The notes beneath the pieces are model-generated. The model saw only the letters and a program-made list of their open reading frames with translations. It made no database searches and was not told the origin of the DNA. Made by a program: the position numbers and the translations under genes. From positions 886,001 to 950,000 of the forward strand of contig JAKOGI010000125.1 in assembly GCA_029747015.1 (NCBI GenBank): a stretch of DNA of 64,000 nt, written 5' to 3'. Position 1 is the first letter of the stretch; each line of letters begins with the position of its first letter. This stretch comes from Carnegiea gigantea (lineage: Eukaryota > Streptophyta > Magnoliopsida > Caryophyllales > Cactaceae). Shown here piece by piece: positions 1 through 9,975 of this stretch.

Positions 1-17
1 AGAGTATAGATATTTAT

Positions 18-222
18 GTGATGTTTGATTGGATGTAATGTAATCGTAATGTAATGCAATTAACTATGCAATGTAATTATGATTATTTAGTTTTGGTAAT
101 CATAATTACAAGACAGTTCTTTTATTGCAATAGTCTTACACAACCAAACAAAGTAATGAAAATATAATTACAAACTTGTTTGTATTACAAAGTTGATTAC
201 ATCTAACCAAACATTACATTAG
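18..222. mobile_element. MITE, family M1 (TAATGTTTGGTT ends), copy 1
   Basis: The two ends are inverted copies of each other: the left reads ATGTTTGATTGGATGTAAT and the right ends with its complement (ATTACATCTAACCAAACATT). The roughly 205-bp interior is A/T-rich and non-coding. A second copy in the opposite orientation lies at 5230-5456, so this is a repeat family. Superfamily not assigned because no clear target duplication is visible. Confidence 0.7.
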
Positions 223-909
223 AGTCACCATCAATTTACTGACTAAAGTGGAGAGTTGGTTTGTGTTGGTATATATGATATGCTGCTGCCTACTTTACAT
301 GTGTATGTTTCCAATTGAATTACAATATTTTAATTCATCAAAATGTCAAACGATATTTATTTAATGTATTGAAGGGATTCACCTTTTGAAATCACGGCTA
401 TATAAATTTTATTTATGAAATAATCTAACTAATTGATAATGTCCAATGATTCTGGGGTTTTTTTTGAACCTTAGGAAGTCTACTAGTGTACATATTATCT
501 AGTATTTTGATAGTTAAATTATGTCCAATCCATTTATAAAATCCTAACAAATTACAGCGTTCGCAAAAGGAGATGTGAAATGAAAATTACAAAATATACT
601 AATAAATAAGAAGACTTGTTAGCTGCATAGGATAAAAGCCAACTATGAAGTTGAACAAAACATTTGGCAAGAGGAGGAAGCTCTTGAAAAGAAAAGATGG
701 AATGATTAGATGCTAACTCAATCATATAAGAAAGATCATTTGGTCACGAACAAATATACAAATTAAAAAAAAAAAAAAAAACACTTGTTCGAATATATGA
801 ATAAGAAAGAAAAAAGTTTCTGTAACATTTTGATTTTAAGCTGGTAAAGAATTCATCATTTATTTATTAGATTGATTTGCATGCATAGTCTTTGTTCAAG
901 ATTTCTTTA
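223..909. other. A/T-rich spacer, no gene seen
   Basis: No convincing open frame, RNA gene or terminal-repeat structure was found. It holds a 16-bp poly(A) run near 766. Confidence 0.6.
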
Positions 910-1225
910 GGATTTGTTCTTTTCGTGAGTAAATACTTGGTTGTCACTCATTTCTATTTCTTCTAGCTCACTCAATTCCACTTCATCCTACTTCTTCTCC
1001 CGATCACTCCTTAAAGATAAATGTCACTCCTTCTCATTTTTGTCCACTCTCTTCCACTTTTTCCTGCTCCCTTTCACTTCTCGATATTAATTATTTTATC
1101 TTTTTCACTCCATTCCATTATATTCCCCCTCTATTCCACTTCATCCCACTCCATTCCAATCTTTTCCACTCCATTTCTTTTCTTCCCATCTCACACCTCC
1201 AATTTACTCAAGAAAAAATGAGCCC
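910..1225. mobile_element. Tourist-like MITE, family T1 (GGGYCTGTTCTTTTCGT ends)
   Basis: The left end reads GGATTTGTTCTTTTCGTGAG and the right end is a degraded complement (AAGAAAAAATGAGCCC). A 3-bp duplication TTA sits at 907-909 and 1226-1228, as expected for PIF/Harbinger-type Tourist elements. The interior is a CT-rich imperfect repeat of TTCCACTCC-like units. A 66-codon open frame inside is low-complexity and not a gene. Confidence 0.72.
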
Positions 1226-1681
1226 TTAGTTTGTGAAAAATGTGCCGAAAAGAACAATGGAAGGTACCACACCCCAAGAAGGGGGGGACATATGAGATTA
1301 CAAGTTATAAACGTTGATTCATCATTCTTTTAAAAAGAAAAAATAGCACATATGTAAGATATATTAATATCCATCTTCTTGGTATGTATTTGGTTGATCA
1401 TAATCTAAGAGATAGATCCATTGACAATTATTTAATATGCGTCCTATAACTCATTGATTTAGGATTTCAATAGATTGATATATTCAGTTATATGTATATC
1501 CTTACATAAAAGCTATTAAAAAATACAACTACTACTATTACTTCTTCTTTCAATGTAGATCTCACTTGCAACAAAGTTTTAAGGAGATTTTGATGTAAGC
1601 AATATTATATATGCAAGTATCACTATCCACAAACAAAGCAATTCCAAGAGATTGGCGCGTCATATGGGAATGTTCACATAA
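1226..1681. other. Spacer, no gene seen
   Basis: Non-coding A/T-rich sequence between two transposons. It has no repeat or open frame that can be supported. Confidence 0.55.
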
Positions 1682-1689
1682 ATGTGAAC

Positions 1690-2314
1690 TAGAACTGATC
1701 AATTTGAGGGTCAAGGCGGGTCGAGGGCCGGGTCATAAGAGTCGTCAGGTAATATTTTCTCGATCCTAACCCTATGTGACTCCCATACGGGTTGACACAT
1801 CCTTGACCCTGAGCCTGATCCTGCGGGTACCATCGGATCAGATCAAACTGTTAAACCCTTCGTATATAAAAATGATATTTTTACTAATTTTTATTTTTAT
1901 CATAAACTTCAACACTAAGCATCATATTAAATGAAAGATCAAGTGATAATAGAATATTTCAATGGAAAATATCGTAATTACAAATATTCTAATGCACAAA
2001 TCTATCAGTTCGTTAAACCAATTACTCCAAACACCAGCAAGGAAACGTAAAATGGTTAAGAGCCAATAAGATCTGGAGAGTTTAAATAAGAGGGTGGCTA
2101 AAACGAGATAAGAAAATATAAATCTAAAATACTTTGAACAAATGAAACCCGAAGTCTTTTGTTTTGATTTTAAATTTTACTCTTTTTTTAAGCGAGGGTC
2201 TACCGGTCAAGTTCGAAAATCAAAACCTCAACCCGGTTCCAACCCTCATTATCATCGGATACCCTTAATTTGACGGTCGGATCAGATGGAGCCTTGATCT
2301 GTTGATCAGGTCTA
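1690..2314. mobile_element. Non-autonomous hAT element, family H1
   Basis: The termini are TAGAACTGATCAA at the left and TTGATCAGGTCTA at the right, an imperfect 13-bp inverted repeat. Both sides carry the identical 8-bp duplication ATGTGAAC (1682-1689 and 2315-2322). An 8-bp duplication with TAG-type ends is the hAT hallmark. The 625-bp interior has no transposase. Subterminal blocks are rich in GGGTC/GACCC words. A related partial copy lies at 13685-14126. Confidence 0.85.
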
Positions 2315-2382
2315 ATGTGAACAAAAAAAGTCATCAAAATACTTTTTAAAATTTGTTTGCATAAAAGCATTATGTTAGTTCA

Positions 2383-2487
2383 TGTGAATGTAAGTCAAGG
2401 CTCTGACCCAATTAGGGAGCCTGGCGGTGTATATATAATATTCAGAGAGTACAAAGATTACATTATTATCCTCTATACACTATTACA
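2383..2487 (-). repeat. 3' LTR of the rearranged Copia element
   Basis: In plus orientation it begins TGTGAATGTAAG and ends TATTACA. It matches 4466-4570 with scattered substitutions. Very short for a Copia LTR; the TG...CA termini are intact here. Confidence 0.78.
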
Positions 2488-3515
2488 CCCCCTAAATCTG
2501 TTGAGGAGGAACGTACTAACAGATTGTCCCTGAAATAATTAAACAACTTAGAAGACAATCCTTTGGTAAAAATATCGGCTAATTGAAGCTTAGTAGGAAT
2601 GTAACGAACAACTAAATCCCCATGAGTGACACGCTCACGAACAAAATGATAATCAACTGCGATGTGTTTGCTACGATTATGCTGGACTGGATTAACAGCC
2701 ATATAGGAGGCACTGATGTTATCATAGTAGACCTTGGTAGGGGAAGATAAACAAATGTCAATGTCAGCAAGTAACTTGCGAATCCAAATGGTTTCAGCAA
2801 CTGTGTAAGCAACAACGCGATATTCAGCTTTAGTAGATGATTTTGAAACCGTAGGTTGCTTCTTGAAGCGCCAAGAGATAAGATTTAGGCAAAAAAACAC
2901 TGCATAGCCCGTTGTAGACTGACAAGAGTCTTTGCACCCTGCCCAATCAGCATCAAAATAGGCAACGATGACAAATGGAGTGGAAGTTGGACGGAGCTGC
3001 AAGCCAAAACCCAAGGTACCCTGCAAATACATGAAAATACGCTTGACAGCATGTAAATGAGTAGTACGGGGAGCATGCATATACTGGGAAACTACATAAA
3101 TGGCATAGGCAATATCAGGTCTAGTCATAGTTAAGTATTGCAATGCACCTACCATACTTCTGTACTCAGTGGGATCAGTAAGTAACTCTCCATCTGTAAG
3201 GGTCAAAGAGGTTCTAGAAAGAGAGGGGGTATGAACAGGTTTAGCAGTGTGCATGTGAAATTTGCGAATAAGATCATTAACATATTTTTGCTGTGTCAAA
3301 AATATAACCTGAGAGTTTCGTACCATTTGAACACCCAAAAAATAATGTAAGTCACCCAAGTCCTTCATAGCAAACTAATGAGAGAGAACATAGATGAAAT
3401 TATGAATGATAGAAGAGGGACTACCAGTAAGAATAATGTCGTCAACATAAAGAAGTAGGATCATAGTAGTAGAACCATGGTGATACACAAACATGGAAGT
3501 GTCTCTACAGATAAT
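2466..3515 (-). pseudogene. Copia reverse transcriptase/RNase H fragment
   Basis: A 300-codon frame (2466-3368) encodes the C-terminal part of a Ty1/copia polyprotein. It starts at the KDLGDLHYFLGVQM block, runs through TRPDIAYAIYVVSQYMH, and has RNase H blocks YFDADWAGCKDS, STKAEYRVVA and the C-terminal KHIAVDYHFVRE and ADIFTKGL. Upstream, after one in-frame TAG near 3368-3380, the frame continues with LLLYVDDIILTGS at about 3410-3450, the RT catalytic YVDD box. The N-terminal half of RT and everything before it is missing in this orientation. It ends inside the 3' LTR, as Copia pol frames sometimes do. Defective because of the stop and the missing domains. Confidence 0.9.
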
Positions 3516-3639
3516 AATTTGTTTGAAAGGGTCTTAGGTTCTCACCCTAATGCTGTATTCCAAATTTACTTTGCCCCGGGTCATACAGCTATAGGTTGCC
3601 CATAGCGCTACACTCCTTCCCAACCCAATTCTGTCCCTG

Positions 3640-4345
3640 CTTTTGCCACTTTCAATTCGGTCGACGCCAGCGAATCAGTTTGGTATCCTGATTCGGCTGC
3701 GGCTTCCCATATGACTCCTACAGAACGTATTTTAGTCTCTGAAACTCTTTATGCTGGCAATGATAAAGTTCGGATTGGGAATGGTTCTCTTCTCCAAATT
3801 AAACATCTGGGTTCGCTTACTATTCCTACAGTCACTAAACCTCTTGTCCTAAAAAATGTTTTGCATGTCCCTGTATTAAAACACAATTTACTGTCTGTCA
3901 AGCAACTTTGTCATGATAATCATCGCATTTTTGTGTTTGACGACTCATTTGTTTGTGTCAAGGACAAAATCTCAGGCAAAATTCTGCTGCATGCTTCTTC
4001 AACTGGCAATGTCTACCCTATAGCTATTCCTGGTTCCTCCCCCTTGGCCCTTGCTGCTCTTATTGACCCTACGAGTACCTGACATCGTCGACTTGGCCAT
4101 TGTGGAGTTAGGATTTTAAATTTTCTTAGAACTAAGAATTTAGTTTCTCTTCCAAATACATTCCATGATTCATGTAATTCTTGTCGACTTGCTATATCGC
4201 ATTGATTACATTTTCAATTAGTTGAACATTGTTGTTCCAAACCTTTGGAATTAATACATTCTGATTTATAGCAATCTCCTGTTCTTTCTAATCTTGGTTT
4301 CCTATATTATGTTTGCTTTGTGGATGATTTCTCTAGTGTAGGCAA
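3640..4345 (+). pseudogene. Copia protease/integrase fragment in inverted orientation
   Basis: Plus-strand translation shows WYPDSAAASHMT (a damaged protease active-site block; the usual Asp-Ser-Gly reads Asp-Ser-Ala). It is followed by LKNVLHVPVLKHNLLSVKQL and, after a TGA at 4081, by RRLGHCGVRILNFL (the GAG-pre-integrase zinc region) and then ELIHSDL and YYVCFVDDFS of the integrase core. At least three in-frame stops are present. The open part covers 3711-4082 (123 codons). It lies head-to-head with the RT fragment, so this is a rearranged fossil. Confidence 0.85.
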
Positions 4346-4465
4346 GAGAGGCGATGGTGGAGGAGAGAGTAGGGTTTCGGTGAGGAGAGAGTGGAGCCCG
4401 ATGGAGTTTTCTTGAGGAGGAAGAAAATGAACAAAATTATGTTAGAAATCGGTGCTCTGATATCA

Positions 4466-4570
4466 TGTGAATGTAAGTCAAGACTCTGACCCAATTAGGG
4501 AGCCTGGCGGTATATATATAACATTCAGGAAGTACAAAAATTATATTATTGTCCTCTGTACAGTATTAGT
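4466..4570 (-). repeat. 5' LTR of the rearranged Copia element
   Basis: Pairs with 2383-2487. The terminal CA (plus strand) is replaced by GT. The tRNA-Met-like primer site lies immediately inside at 4451-4464. Confidence 0.75.
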
Positions 4571-4832
4571 TCATACCATCCCAATTAAAATGCTGGTAGA
4601 TGCACAAAGAACTTCATAATGCTACTCCAGTCATAGCAAAAATTTCAAATGAAGCTCATATGAAATTGAATCATAATCTCATTTATATTGTGTCTAATTG
4701 ATTCAAAGTCAAATTCAAATATATACCTGAGAATCTTATCTATACAGGATATGAAAATCAAATATAATAGTTCTATTGCATCTAAATTATAGAGAATCTA
4801 GCTTTATTAAATTCCATATTTACAAAACCATT

Positions 4833-5109
4833 TGTTAGATGATAAACCTATTCCTGAACCTTCAACCATTAACTTAGATTTTTAGTTTGGATAGTTCTTG
4901 AATATGGTATTAGAGTCTTTCTGAACGAGATGTTTCAAGTTCGAATCTCAGCAGGCCCATATTAATTTATTGCGCAATGTAGGGGGAGCCTTTACAGCAT
5001 AGACCTTCAAGCCCAAAATGCATTTGCGTGAGGGGTGTATCAGAAAATAAACCTATTCCTAAACCTTCAACCATCAGTTTAAAATTTTGGTTGGGATGAT
5101 TCTTGAACA
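4833..5109 (+). mobile_element. Mini LTR retrotransposon (TRIM/SMART-like), 277 bp
   Basis: A complete miniature LTR element. LTRs of 72 and 74 bp (4833-4904, 5036-5109) both start TGT and share ATAAACCTATTCCT and ACCTTCAACCAT. TGGTATTAGAGT (4905-4916), one or two changes from the initiator-Met tRNA primer site, directly follows the first LTR. GCGTGAGGGG (5026-5035), a polypurine tract, directly precedes the second. The 5-bp duplication CCATT flanks it exactly (4828-4832, 5110-5114). The internal region is only 131 bp with no coding capacity, so it must have moved with proteins supplied by another element. The LTRs are about 80% identical by eye, so it is old. Confidence 0.85.
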
Positions 5110-5229
5110 CCATTAAATACCTACTACTTTATAAAGATAAAATACGTGATAATTTAGATAATCATTTTACTTTAATTCACTATGTTCTCGATTAATGTCA
5201 AATTAAGAAATGTATTAAGTATTAACTAT

Positions 5230-5456
5230 TATGTAATGTTTGGTTAAATGTAATCAACTTTGTAGTGCAAATAAGTTTATAATTGTGTTTTCATTGCTTT
5301 GTTTGGTTGTATGAGAGTATTCTAATAAAAGAATGTTGTATGAGAGTATTCTAATAAAAGAACTATCTTGTAATTATGATTACTAAAAACTAAGTAATTA
5401 TGATTGCATTATAACGTTACATCGCCATTATATTACATCCAATCAAATATCACATT
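5230..5456. mobile_element. MITE, family M1, copy 2 (inverted relative to copy 1)
   Basis: Starts TGTAATGTTTGGTTAAATG and ends with the complementary ATCCAATCAAATATCACATT, matching the 18-222 copy in reverse. It contains an internal tandem duplication of about 28 bp (GTTGTATGAGAGTATTCTAA unit, roughly 5304-5361). Confidence 0.72.
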
Positions 5457-6387
5457 AAAAACAAGGACTAAAAATAAAAGGTATAAAAAAGAGCTCTTTA
5501 TTGGGATCTGGATTTGATCTTCATTGACAAATCTCTGACAAGAAATGCCCAACAAATCGAAGTGTGCTCCCAATTTGCCAATGATTTTGATTCCCTCCAT
5601 GGGAAGAAATAAGTCGAGTATCGAAAGCAAAAGCAAAAGCAAAAGTTAAAAAAAAAAAAGGATATAAAGAAAGAGGGACTGGTAAATGAAAATCTAGCCG
5701 TTGATTACCAGATTGGGGGTTGACAAAACCCTTCAAAATTTCGAATGACGTGGAGGTGTCTATGTAAGTGGTTGCCAGAGATGTTTTGAAACCGACGGTT
5801 GGAAATCTGGGGTTGTCTTCTGCTTTCGGCGGGAATTTTAATCGCTACTTATTATTATTATTATTTAATTGCCTTGTTTTTCAATGCTTTTTGCGGAAAC
5901 ATGAAGCAAAGCCTTTCTATACTTTTTATGGATGGAGGAGAATTCATTGATTAATTGGTCACACGGAATTTATAAGAATATTGGATGGAAGCAAATATAA
6001 ACTTCAATATAAATATATAATATATATTCTAAAAAAATTACTTTTATACGTATTGATCGTTCGCCTTCTCATAACTGTTGCTTCGCAATACAGCTTAGAA
6101 GAGATATTTACAGACATGTTGCAAGATCTTCCAAAGAATAAATCATCTGATCTAGTGTAATCTCTCGAATGAATAGCATTTGAATATAAGAGACTGCATT
6201 TGAAGTGTTGAACTTTATTGAAAAATCGTTTTACAATACAATAGTACTTCATTCTTTCAAAACAAGAGAAACTACTACATAAACATAAATAAAAATCACT
6301 ATAAATTGAAATTCTCACAATTGGAGAGACTTAAACCTAAAAAGTTACAGATACTATTAAGAAAGAAAGATGACAGTAAATAGGAAG
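5457..6387. other. Spacer, no gene supported
   Basis: Short open frames on both strands (60-104 codons) show no recognisable domain. There is a short AAAGCA-like repeat near 5630-5648. Nothing here can be called a gene from sequence alone. Confidence 0.5.
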
Positions 6388-6392
6388 GCTAC

Positions 6393-6674
6393 TGTAACAC
6401 CCTAAATGTGGCTTAAAAAGGATCGAAATGACTACTTATATCATCAAAGGTGCATCTTTCTTTTCGGGAAGCCCACTCTTAAGAACTCCACAATTAAGCG
6501 TGCTTGTTGAGGCGCATATTGGGATTGGTGACCTCTTGGAAAGTTTCCTAAGCAGCGTATGAGCGATGACGAAGCACACCGGAAAGACTTATGGTAATTT
6601 GTGAGGTCAATCAACGATCCTTGAAATCGTTCCTGGTAACTATTCACGGCACGTGAGGAGGTCAGAGCGTTACA
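6393..6674 (+). repeat. 5' LTR of Cassandra
   Basis: 282 bp, TGTAACACCCT to GCGTTACA. Contains the 5S-like block at about 6478-6550. Confidence 0.9.
6478..6550 (+). promoter_or_regulatory. 5S rRNA-like pol III promoter block in Cassandra 5' LTR
   Basis: GAACTCCACAATTAAGCGTG and, downstream, GGGATTGGTGACCTCTTGGA follow plant 5S rRNA (GAACTCCGAAGTTAAGCGTG, GATGGGTGACCTCCTGGGA) over the A-box, intermediate element and C-box region. The rest of 5S is poorly kept, so this is a captured promoter-like sequence and not a functional rRNA gene. Confidence 0.85.
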
Positions 6675-6846
6675 GATAGTATCAGAACCGACCCACGACC
6701 GTGAGCTACACCTGTGGATGGAGAGCCCATGGGCAGTCACCCAGCAGGATAAAGATATTAGGTGTGGACCGTCGGTCAAGTGGATGTGTAAGTCGGTCGG
6801 TTTGTGAGGCACAACGAGGACATTGTGCTGTTCAAGTGAGGGTGAT

Positions 6847-7131
6847 TGTAACACCCTGAGTGTGGCTTAAAAAGGATCGAAGTGACTACTTATATCACTA
6901 AAAATGCATCTTTCTTTTTTAGGAAGTCTACTCTTAAGAACTCCGCAGTTAAGCATGCTTATTGGAGAGCAATCTTGGGATTCGTGACATCTTGGAAAAT
7001 TTCTCAGGCAGCGTGTGAGCGATGGCGAGGCACGCGCGGAAAGATTTATGGTGATTTGTGGAGCCAGTCAACGATTCTTAAAATCGTTCCCAATAACTGT
7101 CCGCGATCTAGGAAGGGGCCGGAGCATTACA
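6847..7131 (+). repeat. 3' LTR of Cassandra
   Basis: 285 bp, TGTAACACCCT to GCATTACA. It differs from the 5' LTR at many positions, indicating an old insertion. Confidence 0.9.
6936..7003 (+). promoter_or_regulatory. 5S rRNA-like block in Cassandra 3' LTR
   Basis: GAACTCCGCAGTTAAGCATG and GGGATTCGTGACATCTTGGA repeat the 5S-like promoter block of the 5' LTR with independent changes. Confidence 0.82.
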
Positions 7132-7136
7132 GCTAC

Positions 7137-8264
7137 GATGGCCAACAACTGACCATCCCAACCCTCAAATGTATCAGATCTATGAAGAAAGGCAATGGAA
7201 GAAGATGACATCGGTAGTTATTGAGTCTTGGCCATGAAAATTTAAAGCTTCTGTATACTTATTAATGAACTTTTTTAGGATTAACGATTATATTACTAAT
7301 AGAATCATGAACTATACACCTCATATTAATATTTATCCTCATCTATAAGTGAGTTAAGAAACTTTTTGGAAATCAAGGAGTGTATACTCCCACAAGTCAC
7401 GGCAACACTGTATATTAAAAATTATCTATATGACAAATATACGCTGAAAAAAAATATATAAACGTGGCAAATGTAAGTATACACTTTTAGGTGTATGATA
7501 TATATTACCGAGAACCACACAGTTTAAGACTTCTCCAACTTAAACGCTTACGTGTGATTTTATATTGAGCTAATTATTTGAAGAGCTATTTTTACTTAAA
7601 AACCTCCATATAAGTAGTTATAGAACCTTGTATAATTTGTACGTTTTAGAATAGCATTCATTACTATTAACGATGTTGAAATGTGTTCTACGTACGAGTT
7701 GATTTGTACGCATGAAAAAAATATTGATATCTAAAATCACAGGTAAGTGATCATCAATTCATACTTTTGTATTATATATGTATTAACTTACTTGCCAAAC
7801 CTGTTCACTAGTTACTTCGATGTAGAGACATGCATGTTGCTATCATTTTACGTGAGCAATGTCACTATATTAATCCACATTTTTTAAAAGTTAAATCGCA
7901 CACAAGTACATTGCCTATATATTCTATCCTACGAGTATAATCATTATGCTCAAGTGAAGTTGCATATAGCTTTGCCATTATTTTTAAAACAATTATTATT
8001 CAAATCCACATAATTGTGGCAAACAAATGGTAAATGTTAAAAAACTAGTGTCATTATATTATTGGTAAAAATTCAAATTTTAAATAATGTGATGAAAATT
8101 TCCCCATCACCTTCAAAAGGAAAAAAAGAAAAAGAAAAAGGCATTATTCACGCCACATTGAATAATAATGTATATCGCAAGTCGTTTTCAGCAGGTAAAG
8201 GGCCCAACACACCACATCCGTTTGCTTTTCTTTCATGCCCAGATAAATGTTGTTCTTCCCCGTA

Positions 8265-8311
<47 letters not shown>

Positions 8312-8926
8312 CCTTTTCATGTCGATATTTGGCGAGGTACCATTTAATATTTATAGCAAGTGGGCCCAGGGAACAATAATGGGGCTTGGAAAAAAAGTGG
8401 AAAAATTAAAAATTTTAACACAGGAGACTGTCATGCCGCATATACAAATTTCTTTTCAAAACATATACGTACAAAATTTTATAACTAAAATAGTTTAATC
8501 CAAATAGTTTAATACTTTATTTCTCTTGAATGAGGATGTGAATTTTGTAAATGAAAAAAAAAAGGTCATAAAATAGGTTTAGTATTTATAGATTAATAAT
8601 AGCTTGATTCTAGTCAAACGACATATCATAAACACATACACACAAAAAAAAAAAGCCGTGATATAAGTCTAACTAGTTTCATAAAGTGTTACAAACTGTA
8701 ATTTTTATACTTGTAAATTTGGTATTCATTGACATATTGATTTTATGATCATTGAATGAAATCAAAGCATCCATTAGGTAGCTTTATAATTGAAACATTA
8801 AACACACATATTTCTACTCAAGAAGTTAACTCAATTAAATAATTGCACACTAAATTTCATTAAATGTATTTTGAATTTTTGTTCAACTATTCTTTCTTTC
8901 GTTTTATTTTAATTAGTCGATTAACT
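7137..8926. other. A/T-rich spacer, no gene seen
   Basis: No supported coding region. A 105-codon frame at 8062-8379 runs through a microsatellite and is not a gene. The only structured feature is the (AT)n at 8267-8306. Confidence 0.6.
8267..8306. repeat. (AT)20 microsatellite
   Basis: Uninterrupted AT dinucleotide run of about 40 bp. Confidence 0.95.
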
Positions 8927-9172
8927 TAGAGTTGGCAAACGGTTGTCGGGTCGGAACGACGCATTTGATAAACGAATCAATTACGTGTTGGTTTTGAAAA
9001 TAGTTTAGATTTGTCGACATTGAAAAATAATAAGTTTTCACATTAAACGGTTAAATCGTGTCAATTTCGGGTCGAAATCGATTCGTTTCGGGTCGGGTTT
9101 CATATTTTTCTCAGTAATTTCGGATCAAGTTCGTATCGTGTTATCTTGTCGGATCAGACTTTTTCAGCTCTC
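8927..9172. mobile_element. Non-autonomous hAT element, family H2, short copy
   Basis: Left end TAGAGTTGGCAAACGG, right end CAGCTCTC. It is bounded by identical 8-bp GATTAACT (8919-8926 and 9173-9180). The interior carries the GGTCGGG / GTCGGATCAG words seen in the 595-bp copy at 37010-37604; this copy is internally deleted to 246 bp. Confidence 0.8.
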
Positions 9173-9180
9173 GATTAACT

Positions 9181-9769
9181 TTTATAGCTCATTGGATAAA
9201 AAATTATTTCATTCAAGTGAAGGAATATTAAAGTATTTTTCTTAAAAAAATAAAAAACATGAAGTACGTCGTGGGCTCCATAATGATGTAATGGGCAGAT
9301 TTGCAGCCGTCGGATCCGGAGGTGGGGATTGCGGCAACGGCTGACATGTCAACAAAGAAGATTCAAGATTCCCCAGACCCGGCGGGCCCCGGGCGTACGA
9401 AACATCGCGGTCGTTGACCCGGGCAATTCACGGATCGCTTCACGGGCCACGACAACCCTGTTACCTTGTTTTAGCAAATCAATTAGCGATTCTACTCGGC
9501 GTGGTTTAACCTATCACCATGCTTGAATAGATGGCTCATGCGTTCATTCCCGGCCTCGGGTGCCAATAAGCTGAGAGCAGGGCCACTGGTTGGCCTGCGG
9601 AAAAGAATTTGGGGGAAACGAGCGAAAAAATAGCCCAGATAATTACATTGGTTTGCTTGTGCTACTGGGTCCGCGGAGAGGCTCTCAGCAGCGGGTCTTC
9701 CCCAACCGTTTTTCTTTTTTTTTTGTGTTTTTTTGTTATTAAGTTTTATTTGTTTTTTGTTTTTTTTGA
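9181..9769. other. GC-rich island in A/T-rich surroundings, no gene identified
   Basis: About 9298-9710 is markedly richer in G+C and CpG than its flanks (for example CCCGGCGGGCCCCGGGCG near 9378). A 65-codon frame at 9329-9526 has no recognisable domain. It could be a promoter, a gene relic or captured sequence; nothing decides between these. Confidence 0.45.
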
Positions 9770-9975
9770 ATTTTAAAAAAGTTGATGTGTGTTGGGGTGT
9801 GAATCTATGAGCATTATTTTATTTGGTGAGTCAAGATAGTGAGCCAACCATTGGAGATGGTGAGGCTTGTGAGACAAAAAATTAAAGAGAGGATTGATGT
9901 GACAGTGATAGGCCCCTACCAATGAGTCAAAAAATTGACTCACCACTATTCTTGCTCTGAGTTGATAGGTCAAAT
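9770..9975. mobile_element. MITE-like repeat, family M2, copy 1
   Basis: The reverse complement of this block (GAGCAAGAATAGTGGTGAG ... CACCAAATAAAATAATGC) resembles 36685-36845 in order and spacing of words, including a CTCACCAAATAAAATAAT-like core. Non-coding. Ends approximate. Confidence 0.55.

Larger units (their letters stand above)
2383..4570 (-). mobile_element. Rearranged Copia-type LTR element with about 105-bp LTRs
   Basis: Two direct repeats of about 105 bp (2383-2487 and 4466-4570) bound a 2.2-kb element. Read on the minus strand, the upper repeat is followed at 4451-4464 by TGATATCAGAGCACC, close to the initiator-Met tRNA primer site. The lower repeat is preceded by a polypurine tract GATTTAGGGGG (2488-2498). 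GTTCA occurs just outside both ends (2378-2382, 4569-4573), a likely 5-bp target duplication if the upper LTR lost its terminal TG. Inside, the RT/RNase H part reads minus but the protease/integrase part reads plus, so the interior has been inverted and deleted. Confidence 0.8.
6393..7131 (+). mobile_element. Complete Cassandra-type TRIM with 5S-like LTRs
   Basis: Two LTRs (6393-6674 and 6847-7131) both start TGTAACACCCT and end TTACA. A perfect 5-bp duplication GCTAC flanks them (6388-6392, 7132-7136). After the first LTR lies TAGTATCAGAAC (6677-6688), 10 of 12 bases of the Met-tRNA primer site. A purine tract AAGTGAGGGTGAT precedes the second LTR. The internal region is about 172 bp and non-coding. 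Each LTR carries a block closely resembling the 5S rRNA internal promoter. That combination is the defining feature of the known Cassandra family, which is mobilised in trans. Confidence 0.92.

Noticed and set aside
4905..4960. A tRNA gene (TTCAAGTTCGAATCTC B-box-like word)
   Set aside because: No cloverleaf can be drawn; the word lies in the internal region of the 277-bp LTR element just after its primer site.
6478..7003. Two 5S rRNA genes
   Set aside because: Only the internal promoter-like core resembles 5S. The blocks sit in LTRs bounded by a GCTAC duplication, so they are Cassandra parts.
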